Counted from the stretch's first letter, positions 8,627-17,022 are shown. The stretch is DNA of 32,348 nt from Planctomycetaceae bacterium (GCA_002709225.1 PAQH01000078.1:1-32348), one strand, 5' to 3'. A program made the numbers and translations. Notes: a model not told the origin generated them from the letters alone.

Positions 8627-9772
8627 ATGCGAGAGCATCAACACACCAGCCTAGCAGCGAAGGCCCAACTGATCGCTTGTACAATCCTAGTTTGGGCGAG
8701 TGCAATAAGCGGATGCCAAGAACAACCAGCGGCAACCACTCCAGCCGGAGGGGATACAAATCAAAACACCAAAGCGATTGCACCGCTCACCCGCACGCAA
8801 CAAAACCGGTTTGTCGACGAAAAACGTTACTATCGATCTCAAGACAAGTTTCTACCCGCCGACTTCCCAAGATTCGTTTCCGCCGAAGATGCCGTCTTTC
8901 TGGAAGATGACGACGAAGTTCTCGGTTTTGTGGTAAACGACCAGGCCCGTGCTTACGGACTTCAGGCAACATGCTATCACCATGTAATCAATGACCTGAT
9001 CGGGAAACAGCCGATCGCTGTCACGTACTGAATCATCTGTTCATCGGGGATCGGTTTCGATCCCACTTACCAAGGGAAGCGGTTGATGTTTGGGTTCCAC
9101 GGCATCTGGAACGGCACTTCCGTTCTGTATGATCGCGGCACAAATTCACATTGGCTGCACCTGCTCGGAGAGTGTATTGGAGGGCCCCTGAAGGGTAGTC
9201 GACTGAAACCAATTCCATGTCGGCATGTTCTCTGGATCGAATGGAAACGAGACCATCCAGATACGGAGGTCATGGTTCCCGACCCTGAGACAAAAGCCGA
9301 TTACTTCTCGAAGGAATCGTCACATCGTGGAGGCACGCGTCTACCACCTCACTTCCGAGTCACTATCCAGGATACGGATCAACGCCTTGGCGAATCCGAT
9401 TTATTGTTCGGCGTAGTCACTGATTCAGATACTCGAGCTTACCCGTTCAGTGAGCTCGGGCAACTCGCTAGTGGTGTGGTCAATGACACCGTCGGTGAGG
9501 TCCCCGTCGTCATTCTGTTTGACGGTCGGAGTGGTAGTGCTGCCGGTCACCAGCGACTACTAGACGGTGAGATATTAGAATTCGAGCGAACTAGATCCGG
9601 ACTGTTACGCGAGCGGCAATCGGGCGCAATCTTTGACCGCGATGGGCGGTGCACCGCAGGTCGTTTTCAGGGCCAACGGTTACCAGCTCTCTATGGACTC
9701 CAAGCTGAATGGTATGGCTGGATTGCGGTATATCCGGACACTACGATCTTCCGCTCCAAAAATACACCATGA
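8627..9772 (+). CDS. DUF3179 lipoprotein with in-frame TGA: candidate selenoprotein
   Basis: This reads as one 381-residue frame if the TGA at 9029-9031 (residue 135) is decoded. Residues 1-30 form a lipoprotein signal with lipobox ISGC (Cys30), which is why the start at 8627 was chosen over earlier in-frame ATGs at 8489 and 8582. The DUF3179 signature follows: FPRFVSAEDAVFLEDDDEVLGFVVNDQARAY, HHVINDLIGKQPIAVTY, then TGA-I-I-C-S-S-G-I-G-F-D-P. After it come HWLHLLGECIGGPLKGSRL, HPDTEV, a second half FGVVTDSDTRAYPF...VVNDTVGEVPVV, and the typical ending GLQAEWYGWIAVYPDT. Homologs have Cys where the TGA stands (Y-C-x-x-C), so the motif would be UxxC. A SECIS-like hairpin follows at 9047-9064. 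The 246 codons after the TGA hold no other stop or frameshift. The alternative is a recent nonsense mutation or a base error. Confidence 0.8.
9029..9031 (+). other. In-frame TGA, possible selenocysteine codon
   Basis: The TGA sits at residue 135 of the DUF3179 frame, aligned with the first Cys of the family's CxxC motif. One base change from TGC or TGT would give it. With the downstream hairpin it could be a Sec codon. Confidence 0.55.
9047..9064 (+). promoter_or_regulatory. SECIS-like hairpin downstream of the in-frame TGA
   Basis: GGGATCG (9047-9053), loop GTTT (9054-9057) and CGATCCC (9058-9064) form a perfect 7-bp stem. The loop begins with G, and that G lies 22 nt past the TGA. Bacterial SECIS elements are short stem-loops inside the coding region just after the UGA, with a small loop carrying an early G. 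The stem codons also encode the conserved GIGFDP motif, so part of the complementarity may be coincidental. Confidence 0.5.
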
Positions 9773-10068
9773 CCCCAATGCCTCCTTGCGTAGACCACCA
9801 CAAACACTCGCTGAAGACACCGCGACGGACGAGTCAAGTAAATCACCAGAAATCCAACTCGCCGGACAAATAGCTTGCTGCTCTCTTACCCTGAGGGCCT
9901 TGTTCTTCAGCAACGACCTGTCACGCCCAACAATGGTGGGCCACGTCTTGTTGCGCCATGTCCTATTATCACGCTAAAACTGCATGCTGAAGCACTCTAG
10001 TGAATCGGGCAACGATCACGCGCTTAACCTATACTATGGCTGTACAGTAGCGAGGCTGTGTTGCTGAG
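9773..10068 (+). other. Intergenic region, no gene recognised
   Basis: These 296 bp lie between the DUF3179 stop and the planctomycetal cytochrome start. A TATACT that could be a -10 box lies near 10030, without a convincing -35. The plus-strand open frame crossing this stretch has no conserved features. Confidence 0.4.
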
Positions 10069-13000
10069 ATGCATCGCAATATTTCTTCAACTCGGTGCTC
10101 TATGACAACCCCGCAACAGGCGTTAAGAGTCTTTAGCGTACTGACGATTTGCACCCTATCAGCGTCGGCCCGCTCCAGCGACAAAGTGGATTATGACCAG
10201 CAAATTCGGCCACTCCTGACAGAACATTGCTACAGCTGCCACGGTCCTGACCGTCGAAAACGCCGCGCAGGACTGAGATTAGATCAGCAACAAGCAACTC
10301 GACAACGGTTGCCATCCGGTCAGCTTGCAATTGTGCCAGGCAACCCGGCGGCGAGCCAACTCTGGCAGCGGATCACCGCAAACCAAGACTCCATACGGAT
10401 GCCACCCGTTAAATCAGGCAGAGCTCTCAATGCCGTTGAACGTGAATTGATCCGCAATTGGATTCAACAAGGAGCACGCTGGCAAACCCACTGGTCATAC
10501 AGTTCGCCGCTCCGCCCCCAATTACCAATATCACGTGAGGACAAATGGTCACGGCAACCTATTGACACCTTTGTCCTTGCCAGACTGGAAGACCTGAAAT
10601 TCGAACCCTCTGTACAAGAGACGGGCGCTCGCCTTCTCCGGCGTGTGTATTTTGACGTTACCGGCCTTCCACCCACACCGAATGAACTCAAGTCTGCCTT
10701 ACAGAACTCTGCGGCAGATTCTTATGAACGCGCCGTGGATCGCCTGCTTAGCTTGCCCACTCATGGCGAACACATGGCGCAAGGCTGGCTCGATCTAGCG
10801 CGTTACGCGGACACACACGGCTACCACACCGACAGCCACCGCGACATGTGGCGTTGGCGAGACTGGGTCATTCATGCATACAACTCCGACATGACGTACG
10901 ACCAGTTTACGATTGAACAGATCGCGGGAGACTTGCTACCAAAAGCCGATCTAACACAACGCATTGCGACCGGATTCAATCGCAACAACATGGTCAATTT
11001 TGAAGGTGGCGCACTCGCTGAAGAATACCTGCTCGAATACGCTGTTGATCGAGTTAACACAACAGCAACTGTTTGGCTGGCTCAAACGATGCGCTGCGCA
11101 CGCTGCCATGACCACAAGCATGACCCCTGGACACAACGCGATTTCTTTCAATTGCTGGCCTATTTCAATCGTGTTCCGGAGCTAGGCCTTGATGGCAAAA
11201 ACGGCAACGCGGTCCCTTATGTCAAGGCACCGACAGCAATTCAGACTCTTCGCATTGCGAGCCTGAATTCACAGATCAAGGTGTTACAGGACCGCATGAA
11301 AAGCCGTTCGAAGGCAGTCGCGGACAAGCTACTGCGATGGGAACAGGAGCTCGCCAACGGCAAGCAACAAATCACACAACCTGCCAGTGACATTGCTGTG
11401 CACCTACCATTCGAACCCGTGGCTGCGCAGAGCATCCTGGAAGCCACTAGCGGAGACAAGATTAGAGCAAACACTCGTTTGACATGGTTTCCCGGCAACT
11501 TCAGTGAGTCACTCCTGTTCAATGGAAGCCTGTTCCTTGATTTGGGACAAAAAGCCGCTTTCGAAAGGACGGATCCTTTTTCGCTTTCCGTTTGGGCATA
11601 CCCGACAACTGCAGACACAATGACACTGGTATACCATGGCAAACAGGAAACAAATCGCGACAGCAGTTACGAACTCCAGCTGGAATCTAGAAGCCTCGTC
11701 TTCCGGATGGTCAGCCAATGGCCGCAGAACAGTCTGCAGCTTAAGACCAAGACACCCGTTCGCCTGCGGCAGTGGTCCCACCTTGTGGCCAATTACGACG
11801 GAACTTCTCGAGCGAGCGGGGTTACCGTTTACATCAACGGGGAACGGGTGGACTTGGAAGTAATCAGCAATACTCTAAATCAAGACATCGGCCGCTCTGG
11901 AACGCTGCGCGTCGGACACAGAGCTACACTCGAACCCTTCCGCGGTATGCTCGATGACTTGCGGATTTATCCACGCATTCTCGCGAAAACCGAAATTCTC
12001 GCTCTGGCCAACAGCAACCTGGTTCAACAAATTGTCGCGATCCCTCCTGCAAACCGAACACCGAAACAGCAGTTACGTCTTCACGAGTACTTTCTCCAAC
12101 ACCAGGACAAACCATACCAGCAAATGGCTTCCGAGCTGGAACAAAAACAGCGCCGTTTGCAGAGCATCAACCAGCACATCCCGACGACGATGGTGATGAA
12201 AGAAAGCGGGACACCGCCAGCTACCTTTATCCTGGCACGTGGTGACTATCGAGAAAAGCTCGATCGAGTTGAAGCTGGCACGCCCGCAGGACTACCACCC
12301 AAAAGCGCAAGCCTCCCAGACAATCGCCTGGGGCTTGCCCAATGGCTTGTACACCCTCAACATCCCCTGACTTCACGCGTCTGTGTGAACCGCTACTGGC
12401 AACACTACTTTGGCCGGGGAATTGTGCTGACTTCAGAAGATTTTGGGACACGTGGTGAACGGCCAAGCCACCCACGCCTGCTCGACTGGCTCGCAACCGA
12501 ATTTGTGCACCAGGGGTGGACGCCCAAGAAACTCCAATATCTGATCGTTACTTCCGCAACATATCGTCAAATCGCTCGTGCCAGCGCCGCCCAGCGCGTT
12601 CGAGATCCCCTGAATCGCTGGCTCTCCCGTGGCCCACGAAAGCGTCGCTCTGCGGAGTCAATTCGAGATGCCTCTTTAGCAGTCAGTGGCTTGCTCGTCC
12701 ACCAAATTGGTGGGCCAAGTGTTTACCCTTACCAACCACGCGGCCTGTGGGAAGAAGTTTCGTTTGATCCCCGCGACTACACGGCGCAGGTGTACAAACA
12801 AAGCCGCGGCGCCGATCTATACCGGCGTGGTATTTACACCTTCTGGAAGAGAGCGGTTCCCCCTCCAGCCTTAGAAGCATTCGGCGCACCCAATCGCGAG
12901 ACCTGCACGGCACGACGGATTCATGATAACACCGCACTTCAGGCGCTCGTCCTGATGAATGACCCGGTGTTTGTAGAAGCAGCGCGTGAATTAGCGACCA

Positions 13001-13275
13001 AAGTGCTGGATCAAGTTGCAAGAACCAACAAACAACGAATAGTACGGGCGTTCCAGCTGGTGCTGAATCGCGAACCGACCAAGCCTGAAACAGCTACGTT
13101 ACTGAATCTGCTGACAAAACAACTAGGCTTCTATCGAGCCAACCACAAGGCCGCCGAAAGCCTGGTAAAGATCGGTGAATCTGCGCCTGCAGCAAGGCAT
13201 CCCACGACGATCCTCGCCGCTTGGGCCACGCTCTGCAATGTGCTGCTCGGCCTCGACGAGGCCATCAGTAACTAA
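10069..13275 (+). CDS. Planctomycetal cytochrome: PSCyt1–DUF1549–LamG–DUF1553 protein
   Basis: A 1068-residue exported protein of a type expanded in Planctomycetes. A signal peptide lies near the N-terminus (RVFSVLTICTLSASA). ATG 10102 is an equally likely start, since neither ATG has a clear Shine-Dalgarno. The PSCyt1 domain (about 40-140) carries a c-type heme motif CYSCH (C54/C57/H58) and MPP, whose Met could be an axial ligand. DUF1549 (about 160-370) holds LARYADTHGY and a second CxxCH, CARCHDHKHDP (343-347). Residues about 445-655 form a LamG/concanavalin-like module (FSLSVWAYPTT, GMLDDLRIYPRIL). DUF1553 (about 740-1000) includes NRYWQHYFGRGIV, SHPRLLDWLA, SATYRQ and ALQALVLMNDPVFVEAAR. 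Such proteins are inferred to take part in polysaccharide breakdown or redox chemistry in the periplasm. The DUF1501 partner that often follows is absent here. Confidence 0.92.
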   Translation: MHRNISSTRCSMTTPQQALRVFSVLTICTLSASARSSDKVDYDQQIRPLLTEHCYSCHGPDRRKRRAGLRLDQQQATRQRLPSGQLAIVPGNPAASQLWQRITANQDSIRMPPVKSGRALNAVERELIRNWIQQGARWQTHWSYSSPLRPQLPISREDKWSRQPIDTFVLARLEDLKFEPSVQETGARLLRRVYFDVTGLPPTPNELKSALQNSAADSYERAVDRLLSLPTHGEHMAQGWLDLARYADTHGYHTDSHRDMWRWRDWVIHAYNSDMTYDQFTIEQIAGDLLPKADLTQRIATGFNRNNMVNFEGGALAEEYLLEYAVDRVNTTATVWLAQTMRCARCHDHKHDPWTQRDFFQLLAYFNRVPELGLDGKNGNAVPYVKAPTAIQTLRIASLNSQIKVLQDRMKSRSKAVADKLLRWEQELANGKQQITQPASDIAVHLPFEPVAAQSILEATSGDKIRANTRLTWFPGNFSESLLFNGSLFLDLGQKAAFERTDPFSLSVWAYPTTADTMTLVYHGKQETNRDSSYELQLESRSLVFRMVSQWPQNSLQLKTKTPVRLRQWSHLVANYDGTSRASGVTVYINGERVDLEVISNTLNQDIGRSGTLRVGHRATLEPFRGMLDDLRIYPRILAKTEILALANSNLVQQIVAIPPANRTPKQQLRLHEYFLQHQDKPYQQMASELEQKQRRLQSINQHIPTTMVMKESGTPPATFILARGDYREKLDRVEAGTPAGLPPKSASLPDNRLGLAQWLVHPQHPLTSRVCVNRYWQHYFGRGIVLTSEDFGTRGERPSHPRLLDWLATEFVHQGWTPKKLQYLIVTSATYRQIARASAAQRVRDPLNRWLSRGPRKRRSAESIRDASLAVSGLLVHQIGGPSVYPYQPRGLWEEVSFDPRDYTAQVYKQSRGADLYRRGIYTFWKRAVPPPALEAFGAPNRETCTARRIHDNTALQALVLMNDPVFVEAARELATKVLDQVARTNKQRIVRAFQLVLNREPTKPETATLLNLLTKQLGFYRANHKAAESLVKIGESAPAARHPTTILAAWATLCNVLLGLDEAISN

Positions 13276-13305
13276 GTTCACCGCAGAAACAAAATCCGCG
13301 ATTCG

Positions 13306-13333
13306 CCGCCTGTCCGTTGCTCGGAACAGGCGG
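13306..13333 (+). terminator. Strong intercistronic hairpin, terminator-like without T-tract
   Basis: CCGCCTGTCCG (13306-13316), loop TTGCT and CGG-A-ACAGGCGG (13322-13333) pair over 11 bp with one bulged A. It starts 30 nt past the planctomycetal cytochrome stop. The absence of a following T-run makes intrinsic termination uncertain; it may instead stabilise a 3' end. Confidence 0.4.
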
Positions 13334-13456
13334 TCGGCCCTTCCCCGATTCACCAACGCCCACAGGGCTAGACGGCCCCACACTGGCAACGATTTCGTTA
13401 GAATGTTGCTTACGTCTTTCTGTGAGTGTTCTCTTTCCGCGAATGGTTCTATCGCT

Positions 13457-15730
13457 ATGCACATGCTCGATTTTCTGGTGCTCCTGGGCTACTTCCTGCT
13501 CATGGTCGGTATTGGGGTTTACTGCTCCTTACGAATCAAAGCGCAAGAAGACTATTTTCTCGGCGGCCGTTCCTTCGGCAAACTGCTGCAGACCTTTGCC
13601 GCGTTTGGAGCGGGCACGGGTTCCAGCGATCCAGTCAACACCGGGCGTACAACCTTCACAGGCGGTATGAGCGGTATGTGGAGCGTCATGTTCTGGCTGT
13701 TTGTTACTCCGTTCTACTGGATTACTGGCGTCTGGTACCGTCGCATGAGACTCCTCACTCTGGGCGACTGGTATGTGGAACGCTACGAGTCACGCGGTCT
13801 GGGTGCTGCCTACAGTATCTTTGGTGTCTTTTTCTTCATGATCTATGGATCAATGTTTTTCTCCGCCATCGCCAAAACAGCTGAGCCAATGATGCTTGCC
13901 CCGGCCGTACCGATATCGGCCCAAACATCAGCCAACAGCGAAATCCCGGCTCAAGACGAGAACAGGAAAGTGTCTCTATTTGGAACAAGAGTAAAGTTGC
14001 AAACCGTGCTGATCCCGGTAATTGCCGTGGTTGTGGTCGTATACGGTATCGCAGGAGGGTTGGCAGCAGCCTACTTCACCGACTTGATTCAAGGCCTGTG
14101 CATTATCGGGCTATCGGTAATGTTGATCCCGATCGGCCTGAGCGCTTTGGCCGACAACCCGGAATTAAATCCCGGAGGTGATAAGAATGGTTTTCAGGTA
14201 ATGCATGAACAACTACCCGAATCGTTCTTTGACATCATTGGCAACAGCGGCGCCGAAATTTCTCTGCTGTACCTCACTGCGATGGTACTGGCAAACTTGA
14301 CCGGAATCGTCGTTCAGCCTCACTTTATAGCGACAGGAGGCGGTTCGGCTAAAACCGAGTACAACGCGCGAGTTGGGCTGGTGGTTGGCAACTTTCTTAA
14401 GCGGTTCTGTACGTTGGGATGGGTGCTCACTGCGTTGATTGCAGCCACGCTTTACGCTGACGTACCCGCGCTAGTCAAGAATCCAGACCTGACCTGGGGC
14501 TACGCTTCAATGCAACTGCTCGGGCCAGGCTTCCGAGGGCTCATGCTCGCCTGCTTATTGGCCGCATTGATGAGTAGCGTGGATGCGCAAATGGTTGTGG
14601 GTGCCGGACTGATCGTCCGAAATCTCTACGTGCCGTTTCTGCGCCCGGACGCCAGTGAAAGCGAGTGCCTGTGGGCAGGTCGGCTGACAGGAATGATCGT
14701 AGTTGCTGGCTCATGCTTTTTCGCGCTAACGTATTACGACATGCTCAAACAACTAGAACTCACATTCTGGTTTCCATTGGTTTTTGCTTCGCCTTTCTGG
14801 ATTGGCATGTACTGGCGAAGGGCAACGGGGCGAGCGGCTTGGATTACGGTCGTCTACTGTTTATTTTTCTTCTTTGTAATTCCCTTTTTCGGACCAAAAG
14901 TCTTCACTAGCCTACGAACCAACGAGGCTCTGATGACCAGAACTCCACATACCGTCACTACCAGCCAAACGGTCGTCTCCAGGTCGATGTTGCGGCAACA
15001 ACTGTCCGAAGCGGAGGTCCTGTGGGCTACGACTGGCCGCGAACTGACCGGACCGGAACTTGCTCAGCACAATACAACCAAACCCCGCTGGATCTCTCCA
15101 GAAAAAATCGAAATCCCAGGCCCCGAAGGAATGCAGGTCATTGAGGCCGGCGTTACCCGACTACCCCAAGTCAAAACGAGCAAGAGCACCAGCATCTTCT
15201 GGAGCAGCATCGAACCGGTTGATAAATCCATCGCCCTTGAAGTCGTTGCAAGCGAAGTGAACGAAAGCACCGGTGCATTGCTGGAGACACTGGACTATCC
15301 GGCAGGAACTCCGTTGCAGGGCACCGGAAGTCTGAAACTCAACTTACTATTCTACAAGCCGCTAGGTTTCGACTTGGGTTCGAAATCCACCTCATCGCTA
15401 AAATCGCTGGATCTGTTTCCTAAGATCGTGATGCCCTTCTTGGTGATGATCGTCGCAAGTCTGTTAACTCGCAATAACTCCGAAGAGGCGCTCGATCGTT
15501 ACTACGCCAAGATGAAAACTCCAGTTGATCCAAACCCCGAAATCGATCAGCAAAAGCTCGCAAAAGCCTACGCCGATCCGTCGACCTGCGAACGGGTCAA
15601 ACTATTTCCAAACAGCTCTCTGGAATTCCAGAAGCCGAGTACCGAAGATATCGTTGGCTTTACCGTCTCATTCCTGATTTGTTTTTCCATCATCGGAATG
15701 GCCTTCTGGATCACAACACTCGGCACCTGA
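13457..15730 (+). CDS. Sodium:solute symporter (SSS family) with large extra domain
   Basis: From ATG 13457 the protein has 757 residues, well above the 450-600 usual for the family. The long open frame upstream is not conserved, and the start is chosen because MLDFLVLLGYFLLMVGIG is the expected first helix. Family features are EDYFLGGRSFG (residues 31-41), FGAGTGSSDPVNTGRTTFTGG (50-70), the helix LIPVIAVVVVVYGIAGGLAAAYFTDLIQG (185-213), and LACLLAALMSSVDAQM (364-379), which includes Ser pairs near the family Na+ site. Two hydrophilic insertions stand out: about 148-178 and, much larger, about 482-650 between two late helices. The C-terminus adds two more helices and a soluble loop. It should sit in the inner membrane; the substrate is unknown (sugar-type SSS proteins are closest in feel). 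Confidence 0.88.
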   Translation: MHMLDFLVLLGYFLLMVGIGVYCSLRIKAQEDYFLGGRSFGKLLQTFAAFGAGTGSSDPVNTGRTTFTGGMSGMWSVMFWLFVTPFYWITGVWYRRMRLLTLGDWYVERYESRGLGAAYSIFGVFFFMIYGSMFFSAIAKTAEPMMLAPAVPISAQTSANSEIPAQDENRKVSLFGTRVKLQTVLIPVIAVVVVVYGIAGGLAAAYFTDLIQGLCIIGLSVMLIPIGLSALADNPELNPGGDKNGFQVMHEQLPESFFDIIGNSGAEISLLYLTAMVLANLTGIVVQPHFIATGGGSAKTEYNARVGLVVGNFLKRFCTLGWVLTALIAATLYADVPALVKNPDLTWGYASMQLLGPGFRGLMLACLLAALMSSVDAQMVVGAGLIVRNLYVPFLRPDASESECLWAGRLTGMIVVAGSCFFALTYYDMLKQLELTFWFPLVFASPFWIGMYWRRATGRAAWITVVYCLFFFFVIPFFGPKVFTSLRTNEALMTRTPHTVTTSQTVVSRSMLRQQLSEAEVLWATTGRELTGPELAQHNTTKPRWISPEKIEIPGPEGMQVIEAGVTRLPQVKTSKSTSIFWSSIEPVDKSIALEVVASEVNESTGALLETLDYPAGTPLQGTGSLKLNLLFYKPLGFDLGSKSTSSLKSLDLFPKIVMPFLVMIVASLLTRNNSEEALDRYYAKMKTPVDPNPEIDQQKLAKAYADPSTCERVKLFPNSSLEFQKPSTEDIVGFTVSFLICFSIIGMAFWITTLGT

Positions 15731-15820
15731 AAATTAACAGGCTGGTACACGCGATCAGGTGGAGCTTTACCAACAGGCCGTCGGCGTCGCCCCCTTCAAA
15801 CCAGAGTACCACGAACCCAG

Positions 15821-15910
15821 AGTACAGCACGGTACAGCCCCAGAGTACAGCGGTACAGCACGGTACAGCACGGTACAGCACGGTACAGCACGGTACAGCA
15901 CGGTACAGCA
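15821..15910 (+). repeat. 10-bp tandem repeat array upstream of the M24 peptidase
   Basis: Six perfect copies of CGGTACAGCA fill 15851-15910. Degenerate copies with the same TACAG core precede them from about 15821 (AGTACAGCAC, GGTACAGCCC, CAGAGTACAG). The array ends 20 nt before the start codon at 15931. Copy number is likely variable by slippage. There are no spacers, so it is not a CRISPR. Confidence 0.93.
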
Positions 15911-15930
15911 ACTTAACTGCAAACACGAAT

Positions 15931-17022
15931 ATGACAACTACAGAGAAACGGCGACAAAAACTCCGCCGACTGGTAAACAAAGCAAATGTAGACGGGATAC
16001 TCGTCACCAATTTTACGAATGTGACCTATCTCACCGGCTTCTCGGGTGACGACAGCTTTTTGCTGGTAACGCGGGATAAAGACATTTTGCTTAGTGACCC
16101 GCGTTATACGGAACAACTTCAGGAAGAGTGTCCTGGTCTGGAACTCGCGATCCGCGGCCCTGGTGTCAAGATGGCGAGCTTCTTGGCAAAGGTAATCCGG
16201 GAATCCAAGGCAAAACAACTCGCAATCGAATCGCTTTCGATGAGCGTTGCGATGTGGAATTTCCTCAAAGAAACCCTCTCAGCGATTGAGCTTGCACCAA
16301 CCGAAGGGCTCGTTGAACAACTGCGTGAAATCAAAGACAAGAGCGAAATCGTTGCGATTCGCGGTGCCGTAGACATTGCCCAACGGGCATTCTCCGTGAT
16401 CCGCGCTTCGCTACGCGACGGCCAACCAGAGAAACAGGTAGCTCACGCGATCGAGCAGCAGATCCGTTGGTTTGGAGGTTCCGGTTGTAGCTTTCCCCCC
16501 ATCGTCGCCGTCGGACCACGTGCCGCCTTGCCGCACGCGGTCCCGGGAGATCAGGAAATCGGTGACAGCGACTTTGTTTTGATCGATTGGGGAGCCCAGC
16601 AGAACCTCTATATGAGCGACTTGACGCGTATCCTGGTCACCGGTAGAATTTCGCCGAAACTTGAACGTATATATGGAGTTGTGTTAAAAGCCCAGCAAGC
16701 AGCGATCGAGGCGGTGAGACCGGGAGCGGTCATGCATGACGTCGATTCAGCTGCTCGCAATGTGATAGCAGAGGCCGGGTACGGAAAACGATTTGGCCAT
16801 AGCCTTGGGCATGGTTTTGGCCTGGAGATTCATGAAGGACCGAGGTTAGCCCAAAACGAATACCGCCCCCTAAAAGCGGGAATGGTAATCACCATAGAGC
16901 CCGGCATTTACCTCCCTGGTTGGGGTGGCGTTCGCATCGAAGATGACCTGTTGGTAACGCGCGATGGGTGCGAAGTGTTGACAACGGTTCCCAAGGAATT
17001 GGTTGATTGCGTAATAGGCTAA
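15931..17022 (+). CDS. M24-family Xaa-Pro peptidase (aminopeptidase P/prolidase type)
   Basis: A 363-residue cytoplasmic metallopeptidase of the size of bacterial YqhT-type Xaa-Pro peptidases, which cleave at Xaa-Pro bonds. The start at 15931 gives the normal N-terminus (RRQKLRRLVNKANVDGILVTNFTNVTYLTGFSG); the longer frame upstream only translates the repeat array. The creatinase N-domain spans about 1-125 and the pita-bread catalytic domain about 135-355. All five dinuclear-metal ligands are present: Asp219 (LIDWGA), Asp230 (MSDLTR), His294 (GHGFGLEIHE), Glu323 (TIEPG) and Glu337 (RIEDD). It lies just upstream of accB and accC. In many bacteria the order is peptidase-efp-accB-accC; here efp is missing from the 210-bp gap. 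Confidence 0.93.
   Translation: MTTTEKRRQKLRRLVNKANVDGILVTNFTNVTYLTGFSGDDSFLLVTRDKDILLSDPRYTEQLQEECPGLELAIRGPGVKMASFLAKVIRESKAKQLAIESLSMSVAMWNFLKETLSAIELAPTEGLVEQLREIKDKSEIVAIRGAVDIAQRAFSVIRASLRDGQPEKQVAHAIEQQIRWFGGSGCSFPPIVAVGPRAALPHAVPGDQEIGDSDFVLIDWGAQQNLYMSDLTRILVTGRISPKLERIYGVVLKAQQAAIEAVRPGAVMHDVDSAARNVIAEAGYGKRFGHSLGHGFGLEIHEGPRLAQNEYRPLKAGMVITIEPGIYLPGWGGVRIEDDLLVTRDGCEVLTTVPKELVDCVIG

Noticed and set aside
9083..9772. A separate gene starting at ATG 9083 after the DUF3179 stop
   Set aside because: It is in the same frame as the upstream part and begins in the middle of the DUF3179 domain. No Shine-Dalgarno supports it, and the sequence between the TGA and this ATG is conserved family sequence.
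9633..9977. Plus-strand open frame of 114 codons
   Set aside because: It mostly overlaps the end of the DUF3179 gene in another frame, and its tail lacks any conserved feature.
10030..10035. TATACT as a -10 box for the planctomycetal cytochrome gene
   Set aside because: No hexamer resembling TTGACA lies 16-18 bp upstream.
13175..13456. N-terminal extension of the symporter to 13175
   Set aside because: It overlaps the end of the planctomycetal cytochrome gene and reads through a strong hairpin. Its residues are basic and non-conserved, and the first symporter helix starts at 13457.
15821..15910. CRISPR array
   Set aside because: The 10-bp units are directly adjacent, with no spacers, and there are no cas genes.
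15679..15930. N-terminal extension of the M24 peptidase through the tandem repeats
   Set aside because: It overlaps the symporter end, and most of it is translated repeat. The normal family N-terminus starts at 15931.
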